DNA of 64,000 bases, taken from contig CAJYTY010000010.1 in the NCBI GenBank assembly GCA_913777945.1, positions 62,001 to 126,000 on the forward strand, read 5' to 3'. Every line of letters begins with the position of its first letter. The stretch's first letter is position 1. Made by a program: the position numbers and the translations under genes. This DNA comes from an uncultured Acinetobacter sp. GTDB taxonomy: Bacteria; Pseudomonadota; Gammaproteobacteria; Pseudomonadales; Moraxellaceae. The notes beneath the pieces are model-generated. The model saw nothing but the letters and a program-made list of their open reading frames with translations. It was not told the DNA's origin and did no database searches. Positions 56,049 to 63,673 of the stretch are shown here, piece by piece.

Positions 56049-57077
56049 ATGCAAGATACCCGTTATCAAGTGTTTATTTCTACGTCTGGCAATGAAATGC
56101 AACCAGAGCGAGCAGTCTTGACTCAAACTTTGGTTGGGATGGGTTTCTTTTCGTGGGGCTTAGAACAGCGCACACCATTAAGTACCTCTATTGCTCGTCG
56201 TCAAATAGATGACTGTGATTACGTCGTAATCTTATTAGGTAGCCAGTATGGCGAACAATCCGTTTCAGGTGTCGGTTACATGCATCTGGAATATATTTAC
56301 GCCATGACGAAGCAGAAACCCGTGATTGTATTCATGCATGAAGATCCTGAATCACGTGATGCTGTATTACATGATCATAAATTAGAATTAAGAGAAAAAT
56401 TCAAAGAGTTTAGAAAACAGCTTCAACATGAAGTTGATCAAGTTTTTACTTATCGGACTTTGCGTGATTTAGAACTTGCGGTACGTTCGAATATGCCGCA
56501 AATGTTAGAGCGTTATCCTGTGGTCGGTTGGGTGCGTCCGCAAAATACGCAAGTTTTACAAGATGAAATTGACAGTTTGCGTGCAAAAGTAAAACAACTT
56601 GAAACTGAAGTTGGAAGTCGAGAAGTAGATCCGATTGCAACTGTTCCAAAGGTATCAATGCATGAGATTTATTCATTTGAATATCGTATGCATGCATATC
56701 AAGATGGTAATTTCAAAGAAGTTAAACCATTCCGTAAAATGACATGGGCACAATTACTGAATGTCTTAGGTGCCTCATTTGTAATTCCTACGCCTGAAGA
56801 ATATTTTTCTAAACGTATGAATGAATATTTAAATGAAACAGGTCTCGATGATGCACGTGTAGAAATGCCAAGAGCGCATGCTGTTTCTCGCGCGCAAATC
56901 AATATTCGTGCACTCCATGAAATTAAAACACAAATGCGTCAAAATGAATGGATCATGCCAACTGGTCGTGATGATCGCCAACGGATGTTATGGCAATTGA
57001 CCTCAAAAGGGCAGAAGTTATTAGAAAGTAACATTTTGGATAGTAATCGGGTTTTTCAATTTAAGACCATGCATTAA
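56049..57077 (+). CDS. DUF4062 domain protein
   Basis: A 342-residue soluble protein. The N-terminal DUF4062 domain (1-130) reads YQVFISTSGNEMQPERAVLTQTL and DYVVILLGSQYGE, a TIR-like/nucleoside-hydrolase-like flavodoxin fold. A short coiled coil (about 175-195) and a C-terminal domain with a DDARVEMPRAHAVSRAQIN stretch follow. In other proteins DUF4062 heads NTPase-linked signalling proteins; here there is no NTPase domain. It lies between murI and hemH. Confidence 0.75.
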   Translation: MQDTRYQVFISTSGNEMQPERAVLTQTLVGMGFFSWGLEQRTPLSTSIARRQIDDCDYVVILLGSQYGEQSVSGVGYMHLEYIYAMTKQKPVIVFMHEDPESRDAVLHDHKLELREKFKEFRKQLQHEVDQVFTYRTLRDLELAVRSNMPQMLERYPVVGWVRPQNTQVLQDEIDSLRAKVKQLETEVGSREVDPIATVPKVSMHEIYSFEYRMHAYQDGNFKEVKPFRKMTWAQLLNVLGASFVIPTPEEYFSKRMNEYLNETGLDDARVEMPRAHAVSRAQINIRALHEIKTQMRQNEWIMPTGRDDRQRMLWQLTSKGQKLLESNILDSNRVFQFKTMH

Positions 57078-57146
57078 TTCAATTTAAAAAATAATCATAA
57101 AACTGCTAAAGTAATTGAAGAAATTCAGCTATAGCGGAAGCGATCT

Positions 57147-58163
57147 ATGTCAGCTACACCAAAACCAAAAGTGACTGTGGTTTTAGCAAATTTAGGTACG
57201 CCAGACGAAGCAACTGTCCCAGCAGTACGTCGATTTTTAAAACAATTTTTATCCGATACACGTGTAATTGAAATCCCGAAACCGATTTGGTGGATTATTT
57301 TACATTTATTTGTATTGACATTCCGCCCTAAAAGAGTGGCTGAAGCTTATGCTTCCGTATGGTCAAAAGATTCACCAATGCGAGAAATTGTGCTTGAGCA
57401 AACTGAATTGGTGAAGCAACGCTTACAATCGGAAAATCAGCATTTTGATTTGGCGGTTGTTCCTGCTATGACCTATGGGCAACCCAGCATATATGGTGTT
57501 TTTGAGCAGCTTGAAAAAAATCCACAAGAGCACGTTATCCTTTTACCTTTATTTCCGCAGTATTCCGCAACATCAACAGCCCCCCTGTATGATGCTTTTG
57601 CAAAATGGATTCCTAAACAACGCCATTTACCCGGTCTTACTTTAATTAAAGATTATTATCAACATCCTATGTTTATTCAGGCATTAGCGGATAGTGTTGT
57701 CGCTTATCAAGCCCAATATGGTAAACCTGAAAAATTATTGATGTCTTTTCATGGTATTCCGCAGCCTTATGCGGATAAAGGTGATCCCTATGCTGATCGT
57801 TGTCGTATGACAGCGAAACTCGTCGCTGAAGCATTGCACTTAAATGAGCATGAATGGGCTATTAGTTTCCAATCTCGCTTTGGTAAGCAAGAATGGGTTA
57901 AGCCATATACGGATGTGATTTTACAGCAATGGGGTGAGCAAAAAATTAAATCAGTGCAAGTATTGAGCCCTGCATTTTCGGCGGATTGTTTAGAAACATT
58001 GGAAGAGTTGGCCATCCAGAATAAAGAACTGTTTCAACATGCGGGTGGTGGGGAATATGCTTATATTCCTGCTTTGAACAGCGATCAAGCGCATATTGAT
58101 TTGCTTGCTAATCTAGTTCAGGCTAATCTTGATGCCCTTACTCATACCTTAGCCCATCGTTAA
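57147..58163 (+). CDS. hemH: Ferrochelatase
   Basis: A 338-residue enzyme inserting Fe2+ into protoporphyrin IX, the last step of heme synthesis. It starts with [25 protein letters not shown], contains [15 protein letters not shown], the metal-site His in [19 protein letters not shown] and [15 protein letters not shown] near the end. Length and motifs are normal for a proteobacterial HemH. Confidence 0.96.
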   Translation: MSATPKPKVTVVLANLGTPDEATVPAVRRFLKQFLSDTRVIEIPKPIWWIILHLFVLTFRPKRVAEAYASVWSKDSPMREIVLEQTELVKQRLQSENQHFDLAVVPAMTYGQPSIYGVFEQLEKNPQEHVILLPLFPQYSATSTAPLYDAFAKWIPKQRHLPGLTLIKDYYQHPMFIQALADSVVAYQAQYGKPEKLLMSFHGIPQPYADKGDPYADRCRMTAKLVAEALHLNEHEWAISFQSRFGKQEWVKPYTDVILQQWGEQKIKSVQVLSPAFSADCLETLEELAIQNKELFQHAGGGEYAYIPALNSDQAHIDLLANLVQANLDALTHTLAHR

Positions 58164-58192
58164 ATTGACGTTTTATTTCGCCAGAGGTTTTT

Positions 58193-58837
58193 ATGCTGCA
58201 AGTCAAAATTGTACCCGTTACTGCATTTGCCCAAAATTGTTCTATTCTGTGGGATAGTGAAAGTAAAGAGGCTGTTTTGATTGACGCAGGTGGTGATGCT
58301 GCGGTACTCAAACAACAAGTAGAAGCACTTGGTTTAAATGTTAAAGCACTTTGGTTAACGCATGGGCATCTTGATCATGCAGGTGCGGTGGGTGAACTTG
58401 CTGAGGCATGGAATATTCCAGTGATTGGGCCGCATAAAGACGATCAATTCTGGTTGGACATGATCCAAGAAGTCTCAGCACGCTATGGTTTCCCGATCCC
58501 ACAGCCTGTCAAAGTTGATCAATGGTTAGAGGGTGGCGAAACGTTGAAACTGGGTGAGGATGAGTTTGAAGTCCGTTTTGCGCCAGGTCATACTCCAGGT
58601 CATGTGATGTTCTACAATGCTAAACATGGTTTGCTATGGACCGGTGATGTATTGTTCAAAGGTTCGATTGGGCGTACTGATTTTCCAAAAGGTAATCATC
58701 AGCAATTACTTGATTCAATTCAACGTGAATGCTTTAGCTTGCCTGATGAAACTCAGTTTATCTCAGGTCATGGACCGATGAGTACCATCGGCTATGAAAA
58801 GCAATTTAATCCTTTTGTCGCAAGTAAAGCAGGTTAG
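58193..58837 (+). CDS. MBL-fold metallohydrolase (glyoxalase II-like)
   Basis: A 214-residue metallo-beta-lactamase fold enzyme. The metal-binding motif THGHLDHAG is at about 56-64, a further His is in FAPGHTPGHVMFY, Asp is in LWTGDVLF and the last His in SGHGPMSTIG. It resembles the YcbL group of small glyoxalase II-like thioesterases. Its stop overlaps that of the convergent yacG gene. Confidence 0.88.
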   Translation: MLQVKIVPVTAFAQNCSILWDSESKEAVLIDAGGDAAVLKQQVEALGLNVKALWLTHGHLDHAGAVGELAEAWNIPVIGPHKDDQFWLDMIQEVSARYGFPIPQPVKVDQWLEGGETLKLGEDEFEVRFAPGHTPGHVMFYNAKHGLLWTGDVLFKGSIGRTDFPKGNHQQLLDSIQRECFSLPDETQFISGHGPMSTIGYEKQFNPFVASKAG

Positions 58838-59025
58838 TCCTCGTAATCATCTTCTTTGCGTTGCAAGCCTGATTGAGGAGCATCTTGAGTAGGTAATTTG
58901 TATTCATCGCTCGCCCAAGCCCCAAGATCGATTAGTTTACAACGCTCCGAGCAAAACGGACGAAATTCATTACCTTGCCAAGCGCTGGCTTCACCACAAC
59001 GAGGACAGGGAAATGTACGTGGCAT
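58834..59025 (-). CDS. yacG: DNA gyrase inhibitor YacG (zinc-binding)
   Basis: A 63-residue protein with four zinc ligands, CPRCG near residue 7-11 and FCSERCK near 29-35, followed by DLGAWASDEYKLP. YacG binds GyrB in E. coli. The last bases overlap the MBL gene's stop in a tail-to-tail arrangement. Confidence 0.92.
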   Translation of the reverse strand: MPRTFPCPRCGEASAWQGNEFRPFCSERCKLIDLGAWASDEYKLPTQDAPQSGLQRKEDDYED

Positions 59026-59116
59026 AGAAAATTCCTAAAACATAAAACAAATAGATTAGGCAAAAGTAAAGTGAGTTGTTAGACTTATGCCGATTTCTAG
59101 ATAGTTTGATGAGATT

Positions 59117-59761
59117 ATGTCGATTCGTCAATTTCAAGCACAACGTATGCAAGCCCCTCGTGATTTTATTGCCATTCCCAGCACACCGATTTGTGTCGAA
59201 ATTGGTGCTGGAAAAGGCAAACATGCTTTGTTGTTTACGGGGCAAAATCCACACACCACGTTGTATGCGATTGAACGAACCAAAGAAAAATTTCTGGCTA
59301 TGCAAAAACAGCATCAACTAGAACCGCGTGAATATCTCAATCCGATTCATGCCGATGCTTTACCTTGGATTGTGCATGCCTTATATCCTGCACAGGTCGA
59401 ACAATTTTTTATTCTCTATCCAAATCCAGAACCGCATAATCCTGCACAACGTTGGCTGAATATGCCATTCTTTGAGTTCCTACTTTCTCGTCTTCAGCCC
59501 AATGGCTCGATTACGCTCGCAAGCAATATTCCTGAATATATTGATGAAGCTGAACAGCAGTTGCTTGAGCTGTGGAAATTACCGTATGAAAAACAAAAAA
59601 TTGCAGTAGATTCTGCACGTACTCATTTTGAAATTAAGTACTTAGAACGTGGTGAATTGTGCCAACAATTGATCATTCGAAAACCAAAAGGTTATACAAC
59701 TCGTTTTGATGATTTTGCACCATTGCAAGGGCAGAATATTCAAGAGAACCTTGATGTTTAA
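59117..59761 (+). CDS. TrmB-like SAM-dependent methyltransferase
   Basis: A 214-residue protein with SAM motif CVEIGAGKGKHALLF (26-40) and FILYPNPEPHNPAQRWLN in the position where TrmB has its conserved PDPW region. TrmB forms m7G46 in tRNA. The residues around this loop differ (PNPEPHN), so it may be a divergent paralogue rather than the canonical enzyme. Its last 8 bases overlap the next gene. Confidence 0.75.
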   Translation: MSIRQFQAQRMQAPRDFIAIPSTPICVEIGAGKGKHALLFTGQNPHTTLYAIERTKEKFLAMQKQHQLEPREYLNPIHADALPWIVHALYPAQVEQFFILYPNPEPHNPAQRWLNMPFFEFLLSRLQPNGSITLASNIPEYIDEAEQQLLELWKLPYEKQKIAVDSARTHFEIKYLERGELCQQLIIRKPKGYTTRFDDFAPLQGQNIQENLDV

Positions 59762-60944
59762 ACGCATTGCGATTATTGGTGCAGGTCCAGCGGGCTTGAT
59801 GGCTGCTGAAGTGTTGAGTCAATACAACTATCAAATTGATGTGTTTGAACAAAAGCCTTCTGCAGCGCGCAAGTTTTTAATGGCGGGCAAAACAGGTTTA
59901 AATATCTCACATGCTGAGCCTGTAGACGTATTTATACAACGCTATGATCGTACAGATTGGTTGAGGCCTTGGGTGAAACAATGGGATGCTCAGTGGATTC
60001 AAAATTGGATGCAAGGTCTTGGGATCGGTTCCTATGTTGGCAGTTCAGGACGTGTCTTCCCTGTAGAAATGAAAGCAGCACCGTTACTTCGTGCTTGGTT
60101 AAAGCGATTGATGAATGATGGCGTAAAATTTCATTATCGTCATCGTTGTGTGGATTTATCCAACAATCAACTCACGATAGAGAATCAGACTCAGCAATTT
60201 AGTGCAACTTATGATGCGATTGTATTGGCTTGTGGTGCGGTATCATGGTCACAACTCGGCAGTGATGGCGCTTGGCAGCAATGGCTTTCTGCCGATGAAA
60301 TTGAACCATTTCAGGCTAGCAATGCTGGGGTACTGAAACAATGGTCGCCGTTTATGCAAGATTGTTTCGGTCAGCCACTCAAACGTGTTGATGCGTGGGT
60401 GAATACAGAAAGCAAAACGCATGGTGATATCATCATTACGCATTATGGTTTTGAAAGTGGAGTGATTTATAAACTGGGGCGTGATTTAAGAACACAGCTG
60501 AGCCAAAAGAAAAACCTAAAACTTCACCTAGACTTACTTCCAGATCTCAGTATTGAAGGATTAGAAAAGAAGCTACAAGGCAATAAAAAGCAGTCTCTCA
60601 CCAATCTTTGGCGTAAAGCAGGGTTGGATCAGGTCAAAATTAATCTGCTTCGGGAAATCGTTGATAAAAGCTTATGGTCAGATGCCAAGCAAATGGTGCA
60701 GCAGATCAAGCATCTCAGTATTTCTTTAGATGGCTTCCGTCCAATCGAAGAGGCAATTAGTTGTGCAGGCGGGGTCAAGCAAGATATTTTATCTTCACAA
60801 CTGCAATTGAAATCTAATCCTTATGTGTTTTGCTGTGGCGAAATGCTGGACTGGGATGCACCAACAGGCGGATATTTGCTGACGGCTTGTTTTGCCACAG
60901 GGCGAGCAGCAGGGCAAGGCGTACAACACTTTTTAAGCAGATAG
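59754..60944 (+). CDS. NAD(P)/FAD-dependent flavoprotein (HI0933/YhiN-like)
   Basis: A 396-residue protein from MFKRIAIIGAGPAGLMAAEVL. The FAD motif (GAGPAG) is at residues 8-13, MAGKTGLNISHAEP follows near 43-56, and the C-terminal GEMLDWDAPTGGYLLTACFATGRAAG is the conserved end of this family. Function is unknown. The ATG overlaps the TrmB-like gene's final codons, so the two proteins are made together. Confidence 0.85.
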   Translation: MFKRIAIIGAGPAGLMAAEVLSQYNYQIDVFEQKPSAARKFLMAGKTGLNISHAEPVDVFIQRYDRTDWLRPWVKQWDAQWIQNWMQGLGIGSYVGSSGRVFPVEMKAAPLLRAWLKRLMNDGVKFHYRHRCVDLSNNQLTIENQTQQFSATYDAIVLACGAVSWSQLGSDGAWQQWLSADEIEPFQASNAGVLKQWSPFMQDCFGQPLKRVDAWVNTESKTHGDIIITHYGFESGVIYKLGRDLRTQLSQKKNLKLHLDLLPDLSIEGLEKKLQGNKKQSLTNLWRKAGLDQVKINLLREIVDKSLWSDAKQMVQQIKHLSISLDGFRPIEEAISCAGGVKQDILSSQLQLKSNPYVFCCGEMLDWDAPTGGYLLTACFATGRAAGQGVQHFLSR

Positions 60945-61010
60945 ATACGCTGTTTTGTACTTTGTTTGATATGTGAATAGTGTTAGTTTTGAGTAGTCAA
61001 TAAATATAGG

Positions 61011-61433
61011 ATGCATGATGGTATGTCTGAACAATCGCCAGTATATCAAGGGAGTTGTTTATGTCAGGGCATTCGCTACGAAATTCAGGGTGAAATTGGT
61101 GAGATAGTCCAATGCCATTGTCAGCGTTGCCGTAAAGCTAACGGGACGGCTTATGCCACTAATGCACCGATTAGTAGTAGAGATTTTAAAATTGTACAAG
61201 GTGAGCACCTCGTTAAAAAATTTGCTGTTGCAGGTGTTTATCGCTGGTTTTGTGGGGAATGTGGTTCACCACTCATTAGCTCACGTGATGCGCAGCCAGA
61301 ATTGTATCGTTTAAGAATTGGTACATTAGATACACCTTTACAGCAAAAACCAAGCATGCATATTTTCGCGGCGTCAAAAGCAGAATGGGACTGCATTACA
61401 GATGATTTACCACAATATACTGAACGCCCATAA
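61011..61433 (+). CDS. GFA-family zinc protein
   Basis: A protein of up to 140 residues (136 if it starts at the ATG at 61023). It has GSCLCQGIRYEI, QCHCQRCRKANGTAYA and WFCGECGSPL, giving the seven-cysteine pattern of the glutathione-dependent formaldehyde-activating (Gfa) fold. Most members do not act on formaldehyde; the substrate is unknown. It sits 18 bases upstream of the flavin reductase. Confidence 0.88.
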   Translation: MHDGMSEQSPVYQGSCLCQGIRYEIQGEIGEIVQCHCQRCRKANGTAYATNAPISSRDFKIVQGEHLVKKFAVAGVYRWFCGECGSPLISSRDAQPELYRLRIGTLDTPLQQKPSMHIFAASKAEWDCITDDLPQYTERP

Positions 61434-61451
61434 CTAGGTAGTGCAAGCATC

Positions 61452-62090
61452 ATGATTTTTGAAACCTCTGAGTTAGATGCAAATCAGATCTATCGTTTGT
61501 TGGTTGGGGGAATTACGCCTAGACCCATCGCATGGATCAGTACAATTTCTGCGGGTGGCGTGGCCAATATAGCCCCTTATTCATTCTTTAACGTTGCGAG
61601 TTGTAATCCTCCCATCCTTTGGTATTCACAAGTCAATCCAAGAGATGGGCAAGATAAAGATACTTTGAGGAATTTAATCGAGACTCAACAATGTGCGATT
61701 CATATTGTAAATTCACAATTACTTGAACAGATGAATTTATCTTGTGCTTTATTGCCACCAGAGCAAAGTGAGTTTGATTTTGCTGAGATTGAGTCTGAAC
61801 CGAGCCATGCGGTCGCAGCCTTGGCAGTAAAATATGCACCAGTGCGTTATGAATGCCAATTAAGAGAGGTGATTCAACTCAGTAGCTTAGCATCTGGAGG
61901 TACAGTCGTATTGCTGGATGTCAAATCGATTTATATTGATGATCGGTTATGGGATGGGCAGATGATTGATCAACAACAACTCGATAGTGTTGGGAAAATG
62001 GGCGGCGATTTTTATAGTTTAACGACAGATTTATCTAAATTGGTTAGACCCAACATTACAATAGAAAAGGATGGTAAAAAAGGAGGTTAA
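61452..62090 (+). CDS. Flavin reductase family protein
   Basis: A 212-residue FMN-binding split-barrel protein. GGITPRPIAWISTISAGGVANIAPYSFFNVASCNPPILWYS (about 18-58) is the family's FMN-site region. It may supply reduced flavin or act as an oxidoreductase on its own. The stop codon is located inside the loop of its terminator. Confidence 0.88.
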   Translation: MIFETSELDANQIYRLLVGGITPRPIAWISTISAGGVANIAPYSFFNVASCNPPILWYSQVNPRDGQDKDTLRNLIETQQCAIHIVNSQLLEQMNLSCALLPPEQSEFDFAEIESEPSHAVAALAVKYAPVRYECQLREVIQLSSLASGGTVVLLDVKSIYIDDRLWDGQMIDQQQLDSVGKMGGDFYSLTTDLSKLVRPNITIEKDGKKGG

Positions 62091-62101
62091 AGACCTCCTT
62101 T
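62079..62101. terminator. Terminator overlapping the flavin reductase stop
   Basis: AAAGGAGGT and ACCTCCTTT form a 9-bp stem with loop TAAAG; the stop TAA is inside the loop. It separates two convergent genes and may act for both. Confidence 0.8.
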
Positions 62102-62104
62102 ATC

Positions 62105-62437
62105 TTATTTTGCAGTTAGTGCTTTACCTTCAAACTTCACGCCATCCCAACCATTTTGCATAAACTGACGAATATTTTGATGATCTGTTGCTTCAGGTGT
62201 CGCCAATACAGATGCATAATGTTCCGCAAATAAACTGAGCGTATCCGCTTGATTTAAGCCTTCGATTTGAGCAAAGCTGAGTACTTTTGCGCTGCCTTGG
62301 TTTTCGGTTTCAGCATTTGATTGTGCGCCATTTTGAAAGGCTGTTGGCGTATGTTGATAACGCGCTTCAATAAATGCCAATACGTCTGCAAACTTTGCTG
62401 AACCATCTTTAAGTTGTGCCAATAAGCTTTGAGCCAT
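62105..62437 (-). CDS. HopJ-family protein
   Basis: A 110-residue protein starting at MAQSLLAQLKDGS. AFIEARYQHTPTAFQNGAQSN, GSAKVLSFAQIEGL and the ending DHQNIRQFMQNGWDGVKFEGKALTAK match the HopJ family. The family was named after a Pseudomonas effector, but most members are housekeeping proteins of non-pathogens with no secretion link; the function is unknown. A GGAA stands 12 bases before the ATG. A longer in-frame upstream stretch is probably not translated. Confidence 0.85.
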   Translation of the reverse strand: MAQSLLAQLKDGSAKFADVLAFIEARYQHTPTAFQNGAQSNAETENQGSAKVLSFAQIEGLNQADTLSLFAEHYASVLATPEATDHQNIRQFMQNGWDGVKFEGKALTAK

Positions 62438-62564
62438 TTCAAAATTCCATGTTTGATGAAGTAATGCCAGCATCATAACATTTAAAATACAGCATCGCAT
62501 TTGAACTGGACGTTGTAATCTTGGCAGTTTATGCTCAAAGCGAGCATGAATCTTTTGAATAATA

Positions 62565-63416
62565 ATGAATAGACACCGTTTAAAGTGGTCCTCACCATGG
62601 TCTACATTGCGATTTTTCGCGCCGATATTAAGTTGTCGTTTTGTTTTGCAACTCCGTCGTATGATGATGCGCATACTTCCTTTTATGCGTTTACAAAGTC
62701 AGGTGAGCAATGTGGTTTATTTGTCTTGGTTGGTGGATGTTGAGCAAGTTCGCCAGCGTTATCCAGATCCTGTTGTGTTATGGGAAAAGCAGGGCAAAAC
62801 CATTTTTACTATTTTAACTTATCAGCACCAGCACTTTGGCTTTACTTTCCTTGGAAAACTACGCCAGCTAATGCCTTCACCTCGGCAAAGTAATTGGCGC
62901 TTTTATTTAAATGAATCAAAGCCCAAGACTGTAATCTTTGAACAAGTGATCGTTGATCAAGCTCTGTATGTGATCGGTGGCCGCCTCGCCAGTGATGTGA
63001 TGCCTGCACAATATGCACCAAATTTTCAGCATCAACGAGATGAAAACGCGATTCATACTCGTATTCGCATGGATGAAGATTATTCTTTTAGTAGTGATAT
63101 ACACATCATCATGCAGAAACGTTTACCTGAGGCTTGGCAAAGCTTATTTTCCTCATGGGAGGAGGCCGTTCAATTTCTGGTGGATCAAGATTATGCGTGG
63201 GCTGAATGGATTGACCAGCCGACTCGGATATCGCAAGGGGATATCAACATGCCTGTGCAATTTCAACAAATTCAGGCTGCTGAGATCGATAAATTACAGA
63301 CTCCTCAATTGTTGCAACAATTTGGTTTAGATGACGATGCCGCAACTTTCACTTTTGTAGTTCCTAAACTGGATTTTTATGTGGTGGGAGAAAAAGTATT
63401 GCCAGAATCTCAATAA
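62565..63416 (+). CDS. DUF2071/YqjF-like protein
   Basis: A 283-residue soluble protein. NVVYLSWLVDVEQVRQRYPDPVVLWEKQGKTIFTILTYQHQHFGFTFLG and NWRFYLNE look like the acetoacetate decarboxylase-like DUF2071 fold. The first 45 residues are Arg-rich and may not all be translated; several internal ATGs are possible. It diverges from the hopJ-like gene. Confidence 0.6.
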   Translation: MNRHRLKWSSPWSTLRFFAPILSCRFVLQLRRMMMRILPFMRLQSQVSNVVYLSWLVDVEQVRQRYPDPVVLWEKQGKTIFTILTYQHQHFGFTFLGKLRQLMPSPRQSNWRFYLNESKPKTVIFEQVIVDQALYVIGGRLASDVMPAQYAPNFQHQRDENAIHTRIRMDEDYSFSSDIHIIMQKRLPEAWQSLFSSWEEAVQFLVDQDYAWAEWIDQPTRISQGDINMPVQFQQIQAAEIDKLQTPQLLQQFGLDDDAATFTFVVPKLDFYVVGEKVLPESQ

Positions 63417-63418
63417 AT

Positions 63419-63444
63419 TGTGGATAACTTTATGTTTATACACA
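63419..63444 (+). promoter_or_regulatory. Pair of perfect DnaA-box matches in opposite orientation
   Basis: TGTGGATAA (63419-63427, complement of TTATCCACA) and TTATACACA (63436-63444) both fit TTATNCACA exactly. They lie just after the DUF2071-like stop and upstream of the crcB promoter. Confidence 0.5.
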
Positions 63445-63448
63445 GCAG

Positions 63449-63476
63449 TTGAGTTGTCTAAAAATTATGTTATTTT
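63449..63476 (+). promoter_or_regulatory. Candidate promoter of the crcB transcript
   Basis: TTGAGT (63449-63454) and TATTTT (63471-63476) are 16 bases apart, and the riboswitch starts about 6 bases further on. The position is right for a promoter feeding the riboswitch. Confidence 0.55.
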
Positions 63477-63481
63477 AGAGC

Positions 63482-63540
63482 AAAGGAGATGGCATTCCTC
63501 CTATTACAAACCGCCGTTTTGGCTAATGATGCCTACGTTA
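63482..63540 (+). promoter_or_regulatory. Fluoride riboswitch (crcB motif)
   Basis: The stretch contains the conserved elements in order: GGAGATGGCATTCCTCC, AACCGCC, and GGCTAATGATGCCTAC, which fits the fluoride-sensing crcB aptamer with its pseudoknot. The downstream gene is the fluoride channel crcB. The 3' end (CCTACG, 63532-63537) can pair with CGTAGG (63554-63559), enclosing a CCCTG/CAGGG stem that may be the expression platform. Confidence 0.93.
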
Positions 63541-63595
63541 CCCTGAACAGGGGCGTAGGTTTGTGCGTGCTCTGTTCCCATTTTGGAGTTCGCAA

Positions 63596-63670
63596 ATGAA
63601 AAATCTTCAGAAAATTAGCTATAAACTCATGCTGAATATCATTTTAGCTCCAGCGCAGTGTGTGGAGTAA
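63596..63670 (+). CDS. 24-residue leader ORF between the fluoride riboswitch and crcB
   Basis: ATG with GGAG eight bases upstream opens 24 codons (begins MKNLQKISYK, ends APAQCVE) and stops three bases before the crcB ATG. The last sense codons contain GTGGAG, which is also the crcB ribosome binding site. Translation of this ORF must therefore interact with crcB initiation. No homologue is known to me. Confidence 0.5.
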   Translation: MKNLQKISYKLMLNIILAPAQCVE

Positions 63671-63673
63671 ATC

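Noticed and set aside
62105..62437. Calling the HopJ-like protein a type III effector
   Set aside because: The family is widespread in bacteria without type III secretion, and no secretion genes or promoter elements of that kind are nearby.
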